Shown: positions 1-7,923 of the stretch, piece after piece | Position numbering within the stretch: position 1 is the stretch's first letter | How the letters are laid out: every line of letters starts with the position of its first letter | From: Alphaproteobacteria bacterium | Lineage (GTDB): Bacteria > Pseudomonadota > Alphaproteobacteria > Rhizobiales > Hyphomicrobiaceae | DNA: 9,747 bases | Direction of reading: 5' to 3' | Assembly (NCBI GenBank): GCA_022600335.1 | Contig: JAHZKN010000356.1 | Location: 1 to 9,747 of the forward strand | Notes under the pieces: generated by a model | What the model saw: the letters and a program-made list of their open reading frames with translations, nothing else | Database searches by the model: none | Told to the model about the DNA's origin: nothing | Program-made: the position numbers and the translations under genes

Positions 1-1231
1 AGACGCCACGCTTGGTTTCCTGGTCCACATATTGGCGTTGGGTGTCGGTGATGTAATCGCGGACGATGGGGGCCGCGTCGCGATTTCTGGACAACTGCAT
101 CTGAAAGACCTCCTGCGAGCCGGTGCGGAACATCATTTCGGCTGAGATCAAATAGAACTCCCACATTCTACAAAACCGCTCATCATACATGTCTGCGATT
201 TGCGCGCGGTTTTTCTCAAACCGCTCATGCCAATGCTTTAGCGTTGTGGCGTAGTGGATGCGCAAAAACTCAAGATCTGTAACCCACAAGCTGTTGTTTT
301 CAACGGCTGGGAACACTTCCGATAGCGCAGGGGAATAGGCGCCTGGGAAAATGTATTTTCTGAGCCACGGACTGGCTGTGCCTGGTGGGCTCATATGGCC
401 AATGGAATGGAGAAGCATCAACCCGTCATCCGGCATCAAGGTGTTCACCTTGGTGAAGAATTCCTCATAGTGACTGACGCCGACATGCTCAAACATGCCA
501 ACGGAGACAATGCGATCAAACTGCGTGTCGAGCTGGCGATAGTCTTGCAGGAAAAAGCGTACACGGTCTTCAAGACCGAGCGTCTTGGCACGTTCAACCG
601 ATAGGGCGTGCTGCTCTTTAGAGAGTGTGACGCCGGTGACATCGACATCAGCAATTTGCGCCAAGTAACAGGCGAGCCCACCCCAGCCGGATCCGATATC
701 CAGAACCCTTTGGCCGGGCTTGAGGTTGAGCTTGGCGGCGATCAAGCGACACTTGTTGCGCTGTGCTGTTTCAAGATCTTCCGTTTCGCTGCGAAAGTAA
801 GCGCAGGAATAAAATAGGTCGCGATCCAGGAACAATTTGTAGAATGGGTTGCCGAGATCGTAGTGATGGGCGACGTTTTTTTGCGCTTTGCCGACGGGGT
901 TGGCTTGTTGAAAGCGTTTGAGACCACGCGATACGCGGCGCAACACTTTTTGCATGGGCTGCGCGCCAAGCGACAGGCGGTTGCGCGAAAAGAGTGTCAG
1001 AAAGTCGCGAAGGCTGGAGCCTGGAAAAGAAAGGCGCCCATCCATGTAAGCTTCGCCGGCGTGCAGCTCGGGATTGAAAAACAATTTGCGATACAGTGTG
1101 GCATCGCTCAATTGCATGGTCACGTTGATTCCCGCGGCACCGGAAAAAATATGCGTTTGGCCACTGGCGTCAATGACTTTGAGGCTGCCCACTTTGACGA
1201 ACGAGGTGAGCATGGTCGATAGCGGAAACAT
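1..1231 (-). CDS. cfa: Cyclopropane-fatty-acyl-phospholipid synthase (C-terminus cut by window edge)
   Basis: My translation of the minus strand gives 410 residues, open to the left edge. The enzyme transfers a methylene group from S-adenosylmethionine to the double bond of unsaturated acyl chains in membrane phospholipids. A SAM-binding motif, VLDIGSGWGGLACYLA, lies at about residues 176-191, preceded by the family signature HHYDLGNPFY (122-131). Residues expected at the active site by comparison with the E. coli enzyme are present: Cys143 in FYSCAYF, Glu248 in GMFEHVG, His275 and Ile277 in LLHSIG, and Tyr327 in HYATTL. The start at 1231 is favoured by AGGA seven bases upstream and an in-frame TAG four codons upstream. 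A second Met at residue 7 has no such site. The visible part already reaches the usual family length of about 380-430 residues, so only a short tail is missing. It is transcribed divergently from the PcfJ-like gene. Family assignment is very secure; the symbol is by similarity. Confidence 0.95.
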   Translation of the reverse strand, partial: MFPLSTMLTSFVKVGSLKVIDASGQTHIFSGAAGINVTMQLSDATLYRKLFFNPELHAGEAYMDGRLSFPGSSLRDFLTLFSRNRLSLGAQPMQKVLRRVSRGLKRFQQANPVGKAQKNVAHHYDLGNPFYKLFLDRDLFYSCAYFRSETEDLETAQRNKCRLIAAKLNLKPGQRVLDIGSGWGGLACYLAQIADVDVTGVTLSKEQHALSVERAKTLGLEDRVRFFLQDYRQLDTQFDRIVSVGMFEHVGVSHYEEFFTKVNTLMPDDGLMLLHSIGHMSPPGTASPWLRKYIFPGAYSPALSEVFPAVENNSLWVTDLEFLRIHYATTLKHWHERFEKNRAQIADMYDERFCRMWEFYLISAEMMFRTGSQEVFQMQLSRNRDAAPIVRDYITDTQRQYVDQETKRGV

Positions 1232-1397
1232 GTTGAGGTCCTAAAGTTTGGAACGCGCGGCGATCTGGTGGTCCGGGTGCGGCCGCCACCATGGCGGCAG
1301 GCGCTGGCGGCGTCTAGAGCAGATTGGCGTCAATCCAGAGCAATTGGTGCCCTACGACGTGTCTTTCTCCGTCGTTGCAAATTGGTTAGGGTTTTCC
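1232..1397. promoter_or_regulatory. Divergent intergenic region between cfa and the PcfJ-like gene
   Basis: This 166-bp gap must carry the start signals of both flanking genes, but no convincing -35/-10 pair is visible on either strand. It contains a GC-rich hairpin at 1282-1298 (GCCGCCA, three-base loop, TGGCGGC) and a TCTAGAGCAGATTGG motif at 1313-1327, echoed by AGAGCAATTGG at 1337-1347. A 6-bp inverted repeat, ACGACG/CGTCGT with a 10-base spacer, lies at 1354-1375, just upstream of the PcfJ-like start. The open frame of the PcfJ-like gene extends back through here to a TTG at 1248, but the Arg/Trp/Gly-rich translation does not look like protein. Confidence 0.4.
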
Positions 1398-2858
1398 ATG
1401 ACCCGACGACCCCACCCAAACGCAGCAGAGCCGCCCATTCCAAAAGCGCTATCGCGTCACATGCGCGCTTTGGGCTTTGCACGTCCTGATGTCTATTTCG
1501 ATTGGTGTTGGGCCAATGGGTTTGATGGCAGCTTCGATAAATCACAAACCGATCTGCAAGAGGAAGTGGCGGCTTATGAAGCAATCCTGCAAAAGCGGGC
1601 GCGTCACGGCAGGTTACATAAAAACCCAAAAGCGTTCTTGGAAGCGGTGTGTTTGGGCGAGTTGACGTCCGATGAAATTGAACGACCAAACTACAAGCGC
1701 GCTGCCGTTGAGATCGAGGCCAGTAACGAGGACAAGGACATGCGTGCGTCACTGCTCGACATGTTGCTGGGACTGATCAAATACGACGACCTGATTTTTC
1801 AATCTGTGGCCAGCCGACAAGACATGCCGTTTATTCGCGGGCTCATCAAACTGCATGATCGCAAAGCGCTGTGGTTGAAATCGCTCGCAGATTGGAAACC
1901 CAAAAGCAAAAGCAGTGAACGCCGGTTTGGTGAACTGACGCACCATTTGTTCGATAAGTATGATGCGGTGCCGCGATTTATGGAATCGGCATGGCTGCGC
2001 ACGGATCGTGCCAGTTGGCGCTACCGGGACTGGTATGTCCATTTGGGGCGCGGCTATAATCTGAGAACGGCAAAAACGCCGGTGCCGCTCACCAAAAAAA
2101 TGGCGCATCATTTTTTGCAAGCCCCCGATAGCTATACCATTGAGCAGGCGGTGCGCTGGGGGCAGTTGTCTGCCCTTGGCTGTGGCAAAACAACAATTGA
2201 TGCGGTGTGCGCAACGCGTCTTGGGCGGTCGTTTGAAAACGAAGAGTTTTGGTTCACGGTTTTGCGGTTCGTTGCCGACAATCCGATGTTGGACCCGCGC
2301 CAGATCGGGCCAATTGTTGACTATCTGCAAAACCAGCGCTTTGAACCAACAGACATTGAAGTGGCACCCGGTGAGTGGCGCCAGGAACCACCGCCGCAAC
2401 CGGGATTGTCGATGCACGGGCGCACGGTGGACACCTTGATGCGCCAGGTGGCGGCGTGGCATGAGACGCTGGGGCGTTATAAGGCGATGCCCAGTGGTCA
2501 GTATGACAAGGCGGACATTGACGGTGTTGTTCTTGAAAAAAGGTCAGGCGGGAGAAACGTACGGTGGATCATTCGCCAGCTTTTAAGCTCAAAAGCACTG
2601 CAGGCAGAAAGCGAAGCGTTGCGCCATTGTGTGGCGAGTTATCATTGGTCGTGCGCACGGCGCGACTGCACGATCTGGAGTTTGTCGATGGCTGTTGAAG
2701 GTGGTGAGATCGAACGGTGTCAGACGATTGAGGTCAACAAGAACGGCGTGATTGTGCAATGCCGGGGCCTCGCGAATTGCGATCCAACGGCTGAGGAATG
2801 GTCGATCGTCAATGAGTGGGCGCGTCATGCCAACCTGCAAATCGCAATGCATATGTGA
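1398..2858 (+). CDS. PcfJ-like domain protein, function unknown
   Basis: The protein has 486 residues from the ATG at 1398, which is preceded by AGGG at a six-base spacing. The frame is open back to a TTG at 1248, but that 50-residue extension lacks a ribosome site and is compositionally odd. The last ~120 residues match my memory of the PcfJ-like family, named after a protein of enterococcal plasmid pCF10. The signs are ALRHCVASYHW (407-417), TIEV (443-446) and VQCRGLANCDP (453-463), then a final helix ending in EWARHANLQIAM. The conserved His409 and the RG..N segment are typical. The remaining N-terminal part is mostly helical and charged (for example AAYEAILQKRARHGRLHKN), with no signal peptide or membrane segment, so the protein is probably cytoplasmic. 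The C-terminal domain has at least five cysteines (410, 419, 424, 441, 455, 461 region). It is the only plus-strand gene here and converges on the RND operon. No biochemical role is established that I can name. Confidence 0.85.
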   Translation: MTRRPHPNAAEPPIPKALSRHMRALGFARPDVYFDWCWANGFDGSFDKSQTDLQEEVAAYEAILQKRARHGRLHKNPKAFLEAVCLGELTSDEIERPNYKRAAVEIEASNEDKDMRASLLDMLLGLIKYDDLIFQSVASRQDMPFIRGLIKLHDRKALWLKSLADWKPKSKSSERRFGELTHHLFDKYDAVPRFMESAWLRTDRASWRYRDWYVHLGRGYNLRTAKTPVPLTKKMAHHFLQAPDSYTIEQAVRWGQLSALGCGKTTIDAVCATRLGRSFENEEFWFTVLRFVADNPMLDPRQIGPIVDYLQNQRFEPTDIEVAPGEWRQEPPPQPGLSMHGRTVDTLMRQVAAWHETLGRYKAMPSGQYDKADIDGVVLEKRSGGRNVRWIIRQLLSSKALQAESEALRHCVASYHWSCARRDCTIWSLSMAVEGGEIERCQTIEVNKNGVIVQCRGLANCDPTAEEWSIVNEWARHANLQIAMHM

Positions 2859-2880
2859 GGGAAATTTACCGGCCAGATCA

Positions 2881-2909
2881 CAAGCCGCCGGCTTGTACGC
2901 GGCGGCGTA
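2881..2909. terminator. Tandem hairpins between convergent genes, possible bidirectional terminator
   Basis: Two hairpins sit end to end in the 68-bp gap between the stop of the PcfJ-like gene (2858) and the stop of the RND gene (2927). The first is CAAGCC-gcc-GGCTTG (2881-2895) and the second is TACGC-ggcg-GCGTA (2896-2909). Neither is followed by a T-tract on either strand, so this is not a canonical intrinsic terminator. It may stop or stabilise transcripts from both sides. Confidence 0.4.
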
Positions 2910-2926
2910 TACGATTGGGGCTGGTG

Positions 2927-5900
2927 TTAGCGACGAACGGTGGAAAGTTCACCGTCTTCAGGTTCATCGGTTGGCCCGACAAAGCGGCTGAAGAATTTCC
3001 AAACCGCGCCTGACACATCATCCAGCAAGGCAAACACGGCGGGGACAAAGACTAGCGATAGAACGGTTGAAGAAATCAACCCGCCAATGACCGCGATGGC
3101 CATCGGTGCGCGGAATTCACCGCCAGAGCCGACGGCAAGGGCGGACGGCAACATGCCGCCGACCATGGCAATGGTGGTCATGACGATGGGTCGGGCGCGT
3201 TTGCGTCCTGCATCAACAATGGCTTCGCGATGCGGCACACCGCGGGCAATTTCTTCCACCGCGAAATCGACCAGCATGATGGCGTTTTTGGTGACGATGC
3301 CCATGAGCATCAAAATACCGATGACCACCGGCAGGCTAACCGGGTTTTGCGTAATGGCCAGCGCGATAATGGCGCCGCCGATCGATAGCGGCAGCGAGAA
3401 CAGAATAGTGATCGGGTGCAAGAAGCTTGAGAACAACAGAACCAAGACGGCATAGACCATCATGATGCCGGCCCCCATGGCGGCAGCAAAACTCTCAAAC
3501 ACTTCGCCCATGATTTCCGCGGCACCGAACTCTTTGATTTCAATGCCGGGTGGTAGGTTTGTTGCGGCCGGGAGGGCCAGAACTTTCTGCATGGCATCGC
3601 CCAGCGGCGTGTTGCCAATCAAATCGGCACCGAGGATCACCCGGCGCGTGCGATCATAGCGGTCAATCGAGGTTGGGCCTTGGTCAAGCTCAAAGCGGGC
3701 AACGGTTGTTAGAGGAACTGTTTTGCCGCTGGCCGTTCCAACGCGAATGTTCTCGATCAGTTGGCGGTTTTCACGCGCAGCTTCTTTGAGTTGCACGCGG
3801 ATTGGAACTTGCCGGTCGCCGACATCAAACTTGGCGAGGTTGGCGGAGATGTCACCTATGGTGGCGATACGCACAGCTTCGGATATGGCTTCGGTGGTGA
3901 CACCCAATTCGGCGGCGACGTCTGTCTTGGGATAAACACGCAACTCCGGTCGGTCGAGCTCGGCTGTTGAGACAACGTTGACCAATTCCGGCAAGCGTTT
4001 GGCTTGGCTGGTCAGCGCAGCACCCACCGAATTTACGTCTGCGGCGTTGCGGCCAGAGACGACAAGTTGGAATTGGCGTTGGCCATCGTCTTGTAAGAAC
4101 CAGAATCGAATATCGGGGACCGCATACAAATCGGCGCTGATGATACTGCGCAATGCGTCTTGGCTTAGGTCGCGCTTTTCCTTGGCGATAAAATTGATCA
4201 CCAACGTCGCCATGCGCGGTTCGGATCCACCGCCAAGTAGAGTGCCGCCGGACACCATGACACTCTCGACCTGCGGCTGCTTGCTCACGCGCCGTGTGAT
4301 AGCGTCCGTGACGCGACGTGTGTCCTCGAGGCGCGAGCCAGGCGGCAGTTCGACAGCAAGCAAGCTGCGTCCGGTATCTTCCTGCGGCAGGAACGAGGAC
4401 GGGATGAGATAGAAGCTCATCACAGAGCCTGCAAACACCATCAGCCCGAGAACCACAGTCGAGATCCGGTGGTCCACCGACCAGCCAACAAGGCGCGTGT
4501 AGGTTCTAAGCAGCCAACCTTCCTTATCTTCGTGCTTTGTATCGCGCAGAAAATAGGCGGAAAGCATGGGCGTCACGAGGCGCGCCACAAGTAGCGAGAA
4601 GAACACGGCAGCAGCCACAACAAGACCGAACTGCTTAAAGTATTGACCCGCAATACCACCCATGAAGCTGACCGGTACGAATACCGCGATGATGGTCATG
4701 GTGATGGCGATAACCGCGAGGCCAATTTCATCAGCGGCTTCGAGGGAGGCGCGATAGGCGGATTTGCCCATGCGCTGATGTCGAACAATGTTTTCTATTT
4801 CCACAATCGCATCGTCGACCAGGATGCCGGTGACGATCGTGATCGCAAGTAGGCTGACCAGATTGAGCGAGAAGCCCATCGCTTCGATAGCCCAAAACGC
4901 CGGAACGATGGACAGCGGCAAAGCGATAGCTGCAATGAGGGTTGCTCTGAAATCGCGTAGAAAAATGAACACCACAAGAATAGCAAGCAATGCGCCTTCT
5001 ATCAGTGTTGTCATCGTCGAGGTGTAGGCGCCAAGTGTGTAATTCACCGTCGTATCGATCTGTTTGAGTTCGACACTCGGGTGCTTGGCGCGCACTTTGG
5101 CCAAATGCTTTTCGACGGATATTTCGACTTCGGTTTCGCTGGCCCCTGTAGCGCGCGAAATAGCAAACGCGACAATCGATTCACCGTTGAGGGTTGCAAA
5201 GGTGCGCGGTTCCTCAACCGAGTCTGTAATTGTGGCAAGCGCATCAAGTCGGACTTTGCGCCCGCCCTGCAGAGCGATGGTTGTTGCAGCGAGCTCTTCA
5301 ACCGTTTGTTTGCCAGCAAGCGTGCGGATGGCTTGTTCGCGCCCACCGAATTCACCACGCCCGCCGGCGAGATCAACGTTGGTGGCGCGCACTTGGCGGT
5401 TGACTTCACCAGCTGTGACACCCATCGCCAACAACCGGTCTGGATCAAGTGCGATGCGGATCTCACGGTTGACACCGCCAATGCGGTCAATCGCAGATAC
5501 ACCTTTGGCGCTTTGCAGCTCGCGTTTCACAACATCATCGACGAACCATGACAATTCTTCTGGAGTCATGTGCGGGGCTTTTGCCGAATACCGCAGGATC
5601 GGCAGGCCTTCGATTTCAAGGCGCTGTATGACGGGCTCTTCAATGGTGCGTGGCAAATCGGTTCGGATGCGGGCAACGGCGTCTTTGACATCGTTGAGCG
5701 CCCGGTCGGCATCGACTTCGAGTTCAAACTCGACAACGCTCAAGGAGGCACCTTCCGTGACCGTCGAGGTGATGTGCTTGACATCAACAACGCCAGAGAT
5801 TGCGTCTTCAATCTTTTTTGTGACCTGCGTTTCAAGTTCAGACGGAGCTGCACCCGATTGATAGACGCGGACTTGCACAATCGGCACATCGATGTTGGGA

Positions 5901-6019
5901 AAGCGGGTGATTGGCAGCGATTGAAAACTCATGCAGCCCAATACCATCAGTACCAAAAACAGTACCAACGATGGCACCGGGTGGCGGATGGACCAGGCCG
6001 AGATGTTGAGGTTGATCAT
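2927..6019 (-). CDS. RND efflux transporter, inner-membrane permease subunit (HAE1/AcrB type)
   Basis: At 1030 residues this has the normal length for a hydrophobe/amphiphile efflux RND pump, which exports compounds in exchange for protons. The architecture is complete. TM1 is at about 15-33, with a large periplasmic loop to ~330. TM2-TM6 span about 335-485, TM7 is near 520-540, a second periplasmic loop runs to ~848, and TM8-TM12 end near 1000. The proton-relay residues are present: Asp402-Asp403 in GILVDDAIVEIEN (TM4) and Lys911 in GIVTKNAIMLVDFA (TM10), equivalent to AcrB Asp407/Asp408 and Lys940. The Pro-rich PITRFPNIDVP after TM1 is also typical. The ATG directly abuts the TAG of the adaptor gene (TAGATG), with GAGG about ten bases upstream, so translation is probably coupled. 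The tail after TM12 is short and acidic. Substrate cannot be read from sequence; VEIEN rather than VVVEN in TM4 suggests it is not a close AcrB orthologue. Confidence 0.95.
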   Translation of the reverse strand: MINLNISAWSIRHPVPSLVLFLVLMVLGCMSFQSLPITRFPNIDVPIVQVRVYQSGAAPSELETQVTKKIEDAISGVVDVKHITSTVTEGASLSVVEFELEVDADRALNDVKDAVARIRTDLPRTIEEPVIQRLEIEGLPILRYSAKAPHMTPEELSWFVDDVVKRELQSAKGVSAIDRIGGVNREIRIALDPDRLLAMGVTAGEVNRQVRATNVDLAGGRGEFGGREQAIRTLAGKQTVEELAATTIALQGGRKVRLDALATITDSVEEPRTFATLNGESIVAFAISRATGASETEVEISVEKHLAKVRAKHPSVELKQIDTTVNYTLGAYTSTMTTLIEGALLAILVVFIFLRDFRATLIAAIALPLSIVPAFWAIEAMGFSLNLVSLLAITIVTGILVDDAIVEIENIVRHQRMGKSAYRASLEAADEIGLAVIAITMTIIAVFVPVSFMGGIAGQYFKQFGLVVAAAVFFSLLVARLVTPMLSAYFLRDTKHEDKEGWLLRTYTRLVGWSVDHRISTVVLGLMVFAGSVMSFYLIPSSFLPQEDTGRSLLAVELPPGSRLEDTRRVTDAITRRVSKQPQVESVMVSGGTLLGGGSEPRMATLVINFIAKEKRDLSQDALRSIISADLYAVPDIRFWFLQDDGQRQFQLVVSGRNAADVNSVGAALTSQAKRLPELVNVVSTAELDRPELRVYPKTDVAAELGVTTEAISEAVRIATIGDISANLAKFDVGDRQVPIRVQLKEAARENRQLIENIRVGTASGKTVPLTTVARFELDQGPTSIDRYDRTRRVILGADLIGNTPLGDAMQKVLALPAATNLPPGIEIKEFGAAEIMGEVFESFAAAMGAGIMMVYAVLVLLFSSFLHPITILFSLPLSIGGAIIALAITQNPVSLPVVIGILMLMGIVTKNAIMLVDFAVEEIARGVPHREAIVDAGRKRARPIVMTTIAMVGGMLPSALAVGSGGEFRAPMAIAVIGGLISSTVLSLVFVPAVFALLDDVSGAVWKFFSRFVGPTDEPEDGELSTVRR

Positions 6020-6034
6020 CTAGTGAGCCTCACT
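6017..6034 (-). promoter_or_regulatory. Translation-coupling junction adaptor/pump with overlapping palindrome
   Basis: On the minus strand the adaptor stop and pump start read TAGATG with no spacing. A perfect 6-bp inverted repeat around one base, AGTGAG-G-CTCACT (6022-6034), immediately precedes the pump ATG and contains its GAGG. If folded it would mask the pump ribosome site until ribosomes from the adaptor gene open it. The coupling is seen directly; the masking role is an inference. Confidence 0.4.
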
Positions 6035-7258
6035 CACTTGAGGCTCTGGTAGGATGGCCTTGACCGCGTCGCCGTCGCGCAAAAAGGTTCCAGCTTTGGC
6101 AACAATGACGTCGCCCTCTTGCAAGCCCGATGTCACTTCCTGCTGGTCGCCTGCGCGCAGACCAAGCGTGATGCGACGCGCGTTTGCGATATCGTCTTTA
6201 ATGACAAGAACACTTGGGCCGGAACTTGTGTAGATGACAGCCGAGAGCGGCACGGCAAGCCCGCGCCCGCTGCGTGTTTGGATGGTGCCGCGGCCAAAGC
6301 TGCCAATCTTGAGGCGGGGATCATCACCGAAGAAAATACGCACGCGACCAAGCCGTGTTGTCTTGTCAATTTCAGGGGAGACCAGGCGCACCTTTCCGGT
6401 TACCGGTCCAATGCCTGTGACGGTGATGATAGCTGTTTGCCCGGCTTGAATTTTCGCAATCAGGGTTTCAGGAACTTCGGCATCGAGTTCAATTTCGTTG
6501 TTGGCGATCAACCGAAACATAGGCGCTTCACCGCTGAAGGCGTTGGCACCGATGGCAATTTCGCCGATGCGCGCATTGCGCTTTGAAACCAAACCAGAAA
6601 CAGGTGCGCGAATTTCGGTGCGGCTGACTCGCCACTTCAATTCGTTGCGCTGCGCTTCAAGTTCAGCCTTGCTGGCTTCAGCAACGCGCAATCCTTCTTC
6701 CGCTGAGGCGACTTGCGCCGTGGCGGATATTGCAGACGCGCGGCGCTGATCAATAACGCTTTGTGCAATGTATTTTTTCTTGCGCAACGGTTTGGCACGC
6801 TTGAGCGACGCCGTGGCCTCGTGCTGGCGGGCCTTGGCTTCTTTGATTTGGCTTTTTGCCTGGGCGATCGCCGCAGTTGCACGTTTGAGTGCGGCTTCGC
6901 GCTGTGCCAGCTGATACTTCAGCGCTTCGTCTTGCAGCTGGGCCAGCACGTCGCCGGCTTGAACCCGGTCGCCTTCGTCTACCTTCAGCTCAACAATTTT
7001 GAGCCCTTCCAGCTCCGGCGCGACAACGACTTCATCGCGGGCGATAAAAGACCCGGTGACCAGCACGGTTTCGACAAAGTCGTGAGCTTTGACGCGTTGA
7101 GCTGTGATGGCAGGCGCTGGAACGTCTGCCGTGGCAGCTTCAGGTTTTGCAAGCTTTGCTTGCACTTTCTGCAATAGCGGCGCGCTATCGCCAAAGGCCC
7201 AAAACGCTGCAGCAAGGACGAGGAGGCTGGCAACGAGGAACACGATACCTTTTTTCAT
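6020..7258 (-). CDS. RND efflux periplasmic adaptor subunit (membrane fusion protein)
   Basis: This 412-residue protein of the HlyD/AcrA family should link the RND pump to an outer-membrane channel. Residues 4-22 form one hydrophobic segment. There is no lipobox cysteine, so it is probably held by an uncleaved N-terminal anchor rather than a lipid. The first lipoyl half is at about 78-108 (VVAPELEGLKIVELKVDEGDR). A long Ala/Lys/Gln/Glu-rich coiled-coil hairpin spans about 110-208, turning at KPLRKKKYIAQSVID. The second lipoyl half is at 214-233 (TEIRAPVSGLVSKRNARIGE), followed by the beta-barrel (about 254-330) and membrane-proximal domains. The ATG overlaps the repressor stop codon by four bases (ATGA), with AAGG seven bases upstream inside the repressor gene. 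It is the middle gene of the operon. Its pairing with the pump is secure from the immediate junction. Confidence 0.94.
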   Translation of the reverse strand: MKKGIVFLVASLLVLAAAFWAFGDSAPLLQKVQAKLAKPEAATADVPAPAITAQRVKAHDFVETVLVTGSFIARDEVVVAPELEGLKIVELKVDEGDRVQAGDVLAQLQDEALKYQLAQREAALKRATAAIAQAKSQIKEAKARQHEATASLKRAKPLRKKKYIAQSVIDQRRASAISATAQVASAEEGLRVAEASKAELEAQRNELKWRVSRTEIRAPVSGLVSKRNARIGEIAIGANAFSGEAPMFRLIANNEIELDAEVPETLIAKIQAGQTAIITVTGIGPVTGKVRLVSPEIDKTTRLGRVRIFFGDDPRLKIGSFGRGTIQTRSGRGLAVPLSAVIYTSSGPSVLVIKDDIANARRITLGLRAGDQQEVTSGLQEGDVIVAKAGTFLRDGDAVKAILPEPQVSEAH

Positions 7259-7923
7259 GCCTGCACCTTCTGTGCTGCGACGTTAGCCGGTGTTTCTGTT
7301 TCTGCTTCTGTTTTTTCTGTGTCAGCTATGGGCGTTGGCTGCATCATCAATGTGATCAGGCGCGTGACAGCTGGCAGCAGTGTCTCGGCGTCAAACTTTG
7401 GATCGGTGGCGCGCCGCCACACCATGCCGTCGCCGATCAAAGCAAACAGCTTGGCAAGGGTTGGAATGTCTTCAGTTGGCTGGATGCGGCCTTCATTCTT
7501 GAGGCGCTGAAACAGCGTTTCAAAACTCTGCATAACAACGTCATCAACAGAGCGGTAGATCTCAGAAACCGTGTCATTGCGCGTCGCTTCGACGCCAATC
7601 TCGACACACATCAACCGCCGGTGGGCGGGCTCTTCGACGAAGTATTGTTCGCCGAGGACCGATAGAGCTTGCAGAAAATCTGGTGCGTCGGCCATGTCGG
7701 CAAAGCGACTTTGAAATTCTGCTCGCTCGCGCTCGGCGATGCCGGCGATGAGATCTTCCTTAGAGTCGAAATAAAGATACAGCGCCCCCGGGCTGACGCC
7801 CGCCTCCTTGCAGATGTCTTGCATGGTGCAGCGGTGAAATCCGGCACGCGAGAAACACAACTCGGCAGCGTCGAGAATGTGTTCGCGCCGGGCGCGCTGG
7901 GTATCGGGACTTAACTTCGGCAT
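7255..7923 (-). CDS. TetR/AcrR-family transcriptional repressor of the RND operon
   Basis: From the ATG at 7923 the protein has 222 residues, normal for the family. The N-terminal helix (RARREHILDAAELCFSRAGF, 10-29) is followed by the helix-turn-helix at about 32-58 (TMQDICKEAGVSPGALYLYF then DSKEDL), the classic TetR DNA-binding signature. Residues 60-195 form the helical ligand-binding and dimerisation domain. The last ~24 residues are a polar Thr/Glu/Ala tail (ADTEKTEAETET) with no expected role. The frame continues upstream to a TTG at 8025, but that segment (Arg/Pro/His rich) precedes the family's usual N-terminus and is rejected. The ribosome site at 7923 is weak. It is the first gene of the operon, overlapping the adaptor gene by four bases, so it most likely represses its own transcript and is relieved by a pump substrate. 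Candidate operators lie at 8119-8151. Confidence 0.93.
   Translation of the reverse strand: MPKLSPDTQRARREHILDAAELCFSRAGFHRCTMQDICKEAGVSPGALYLYFDSKEDLIAGIAERERAEFQSRFADMADAPDFLQALSVLGEQYFVEEPAHRRLMCVEIGVEATRNDTVSEIYRSVDDVVMQSFETLFQRLKNEGRIQPTEDIPTLAKLFALIGDGMVWRRATDPKFDAETLLPAVTRLITLMMQPTPIADTEKTEAETETPANVAAQKVQA

Noticed and set aside
1280..1295. Vector-like GCGGCCGCCACCATGG (NotI site plus Kozak-like start and NcoI) with a nearby TCTAGA
   Set aside because: It looks like cloning sequence, but flanks continue as ordinary chromosomal sequence. There is no vector backbone or foreign gene, and the GC hairpin explains the symmetry.
1749..2462. 237-residue minus-strand open frame opposite the PcfJ-like gene
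   Set aside because: Its composition is His/Arg/Pro-heavy, it has no ribosome site, and the plus-strand gene carries conserved motifs.
5064..5861. 265-residue plus-strand open frame opposite the RND gene
   Set aside because: It lies wholly inside the certain RND gene, is Ser/Arg/Thr-rich as expected of an antisense shadow, and matches no family.
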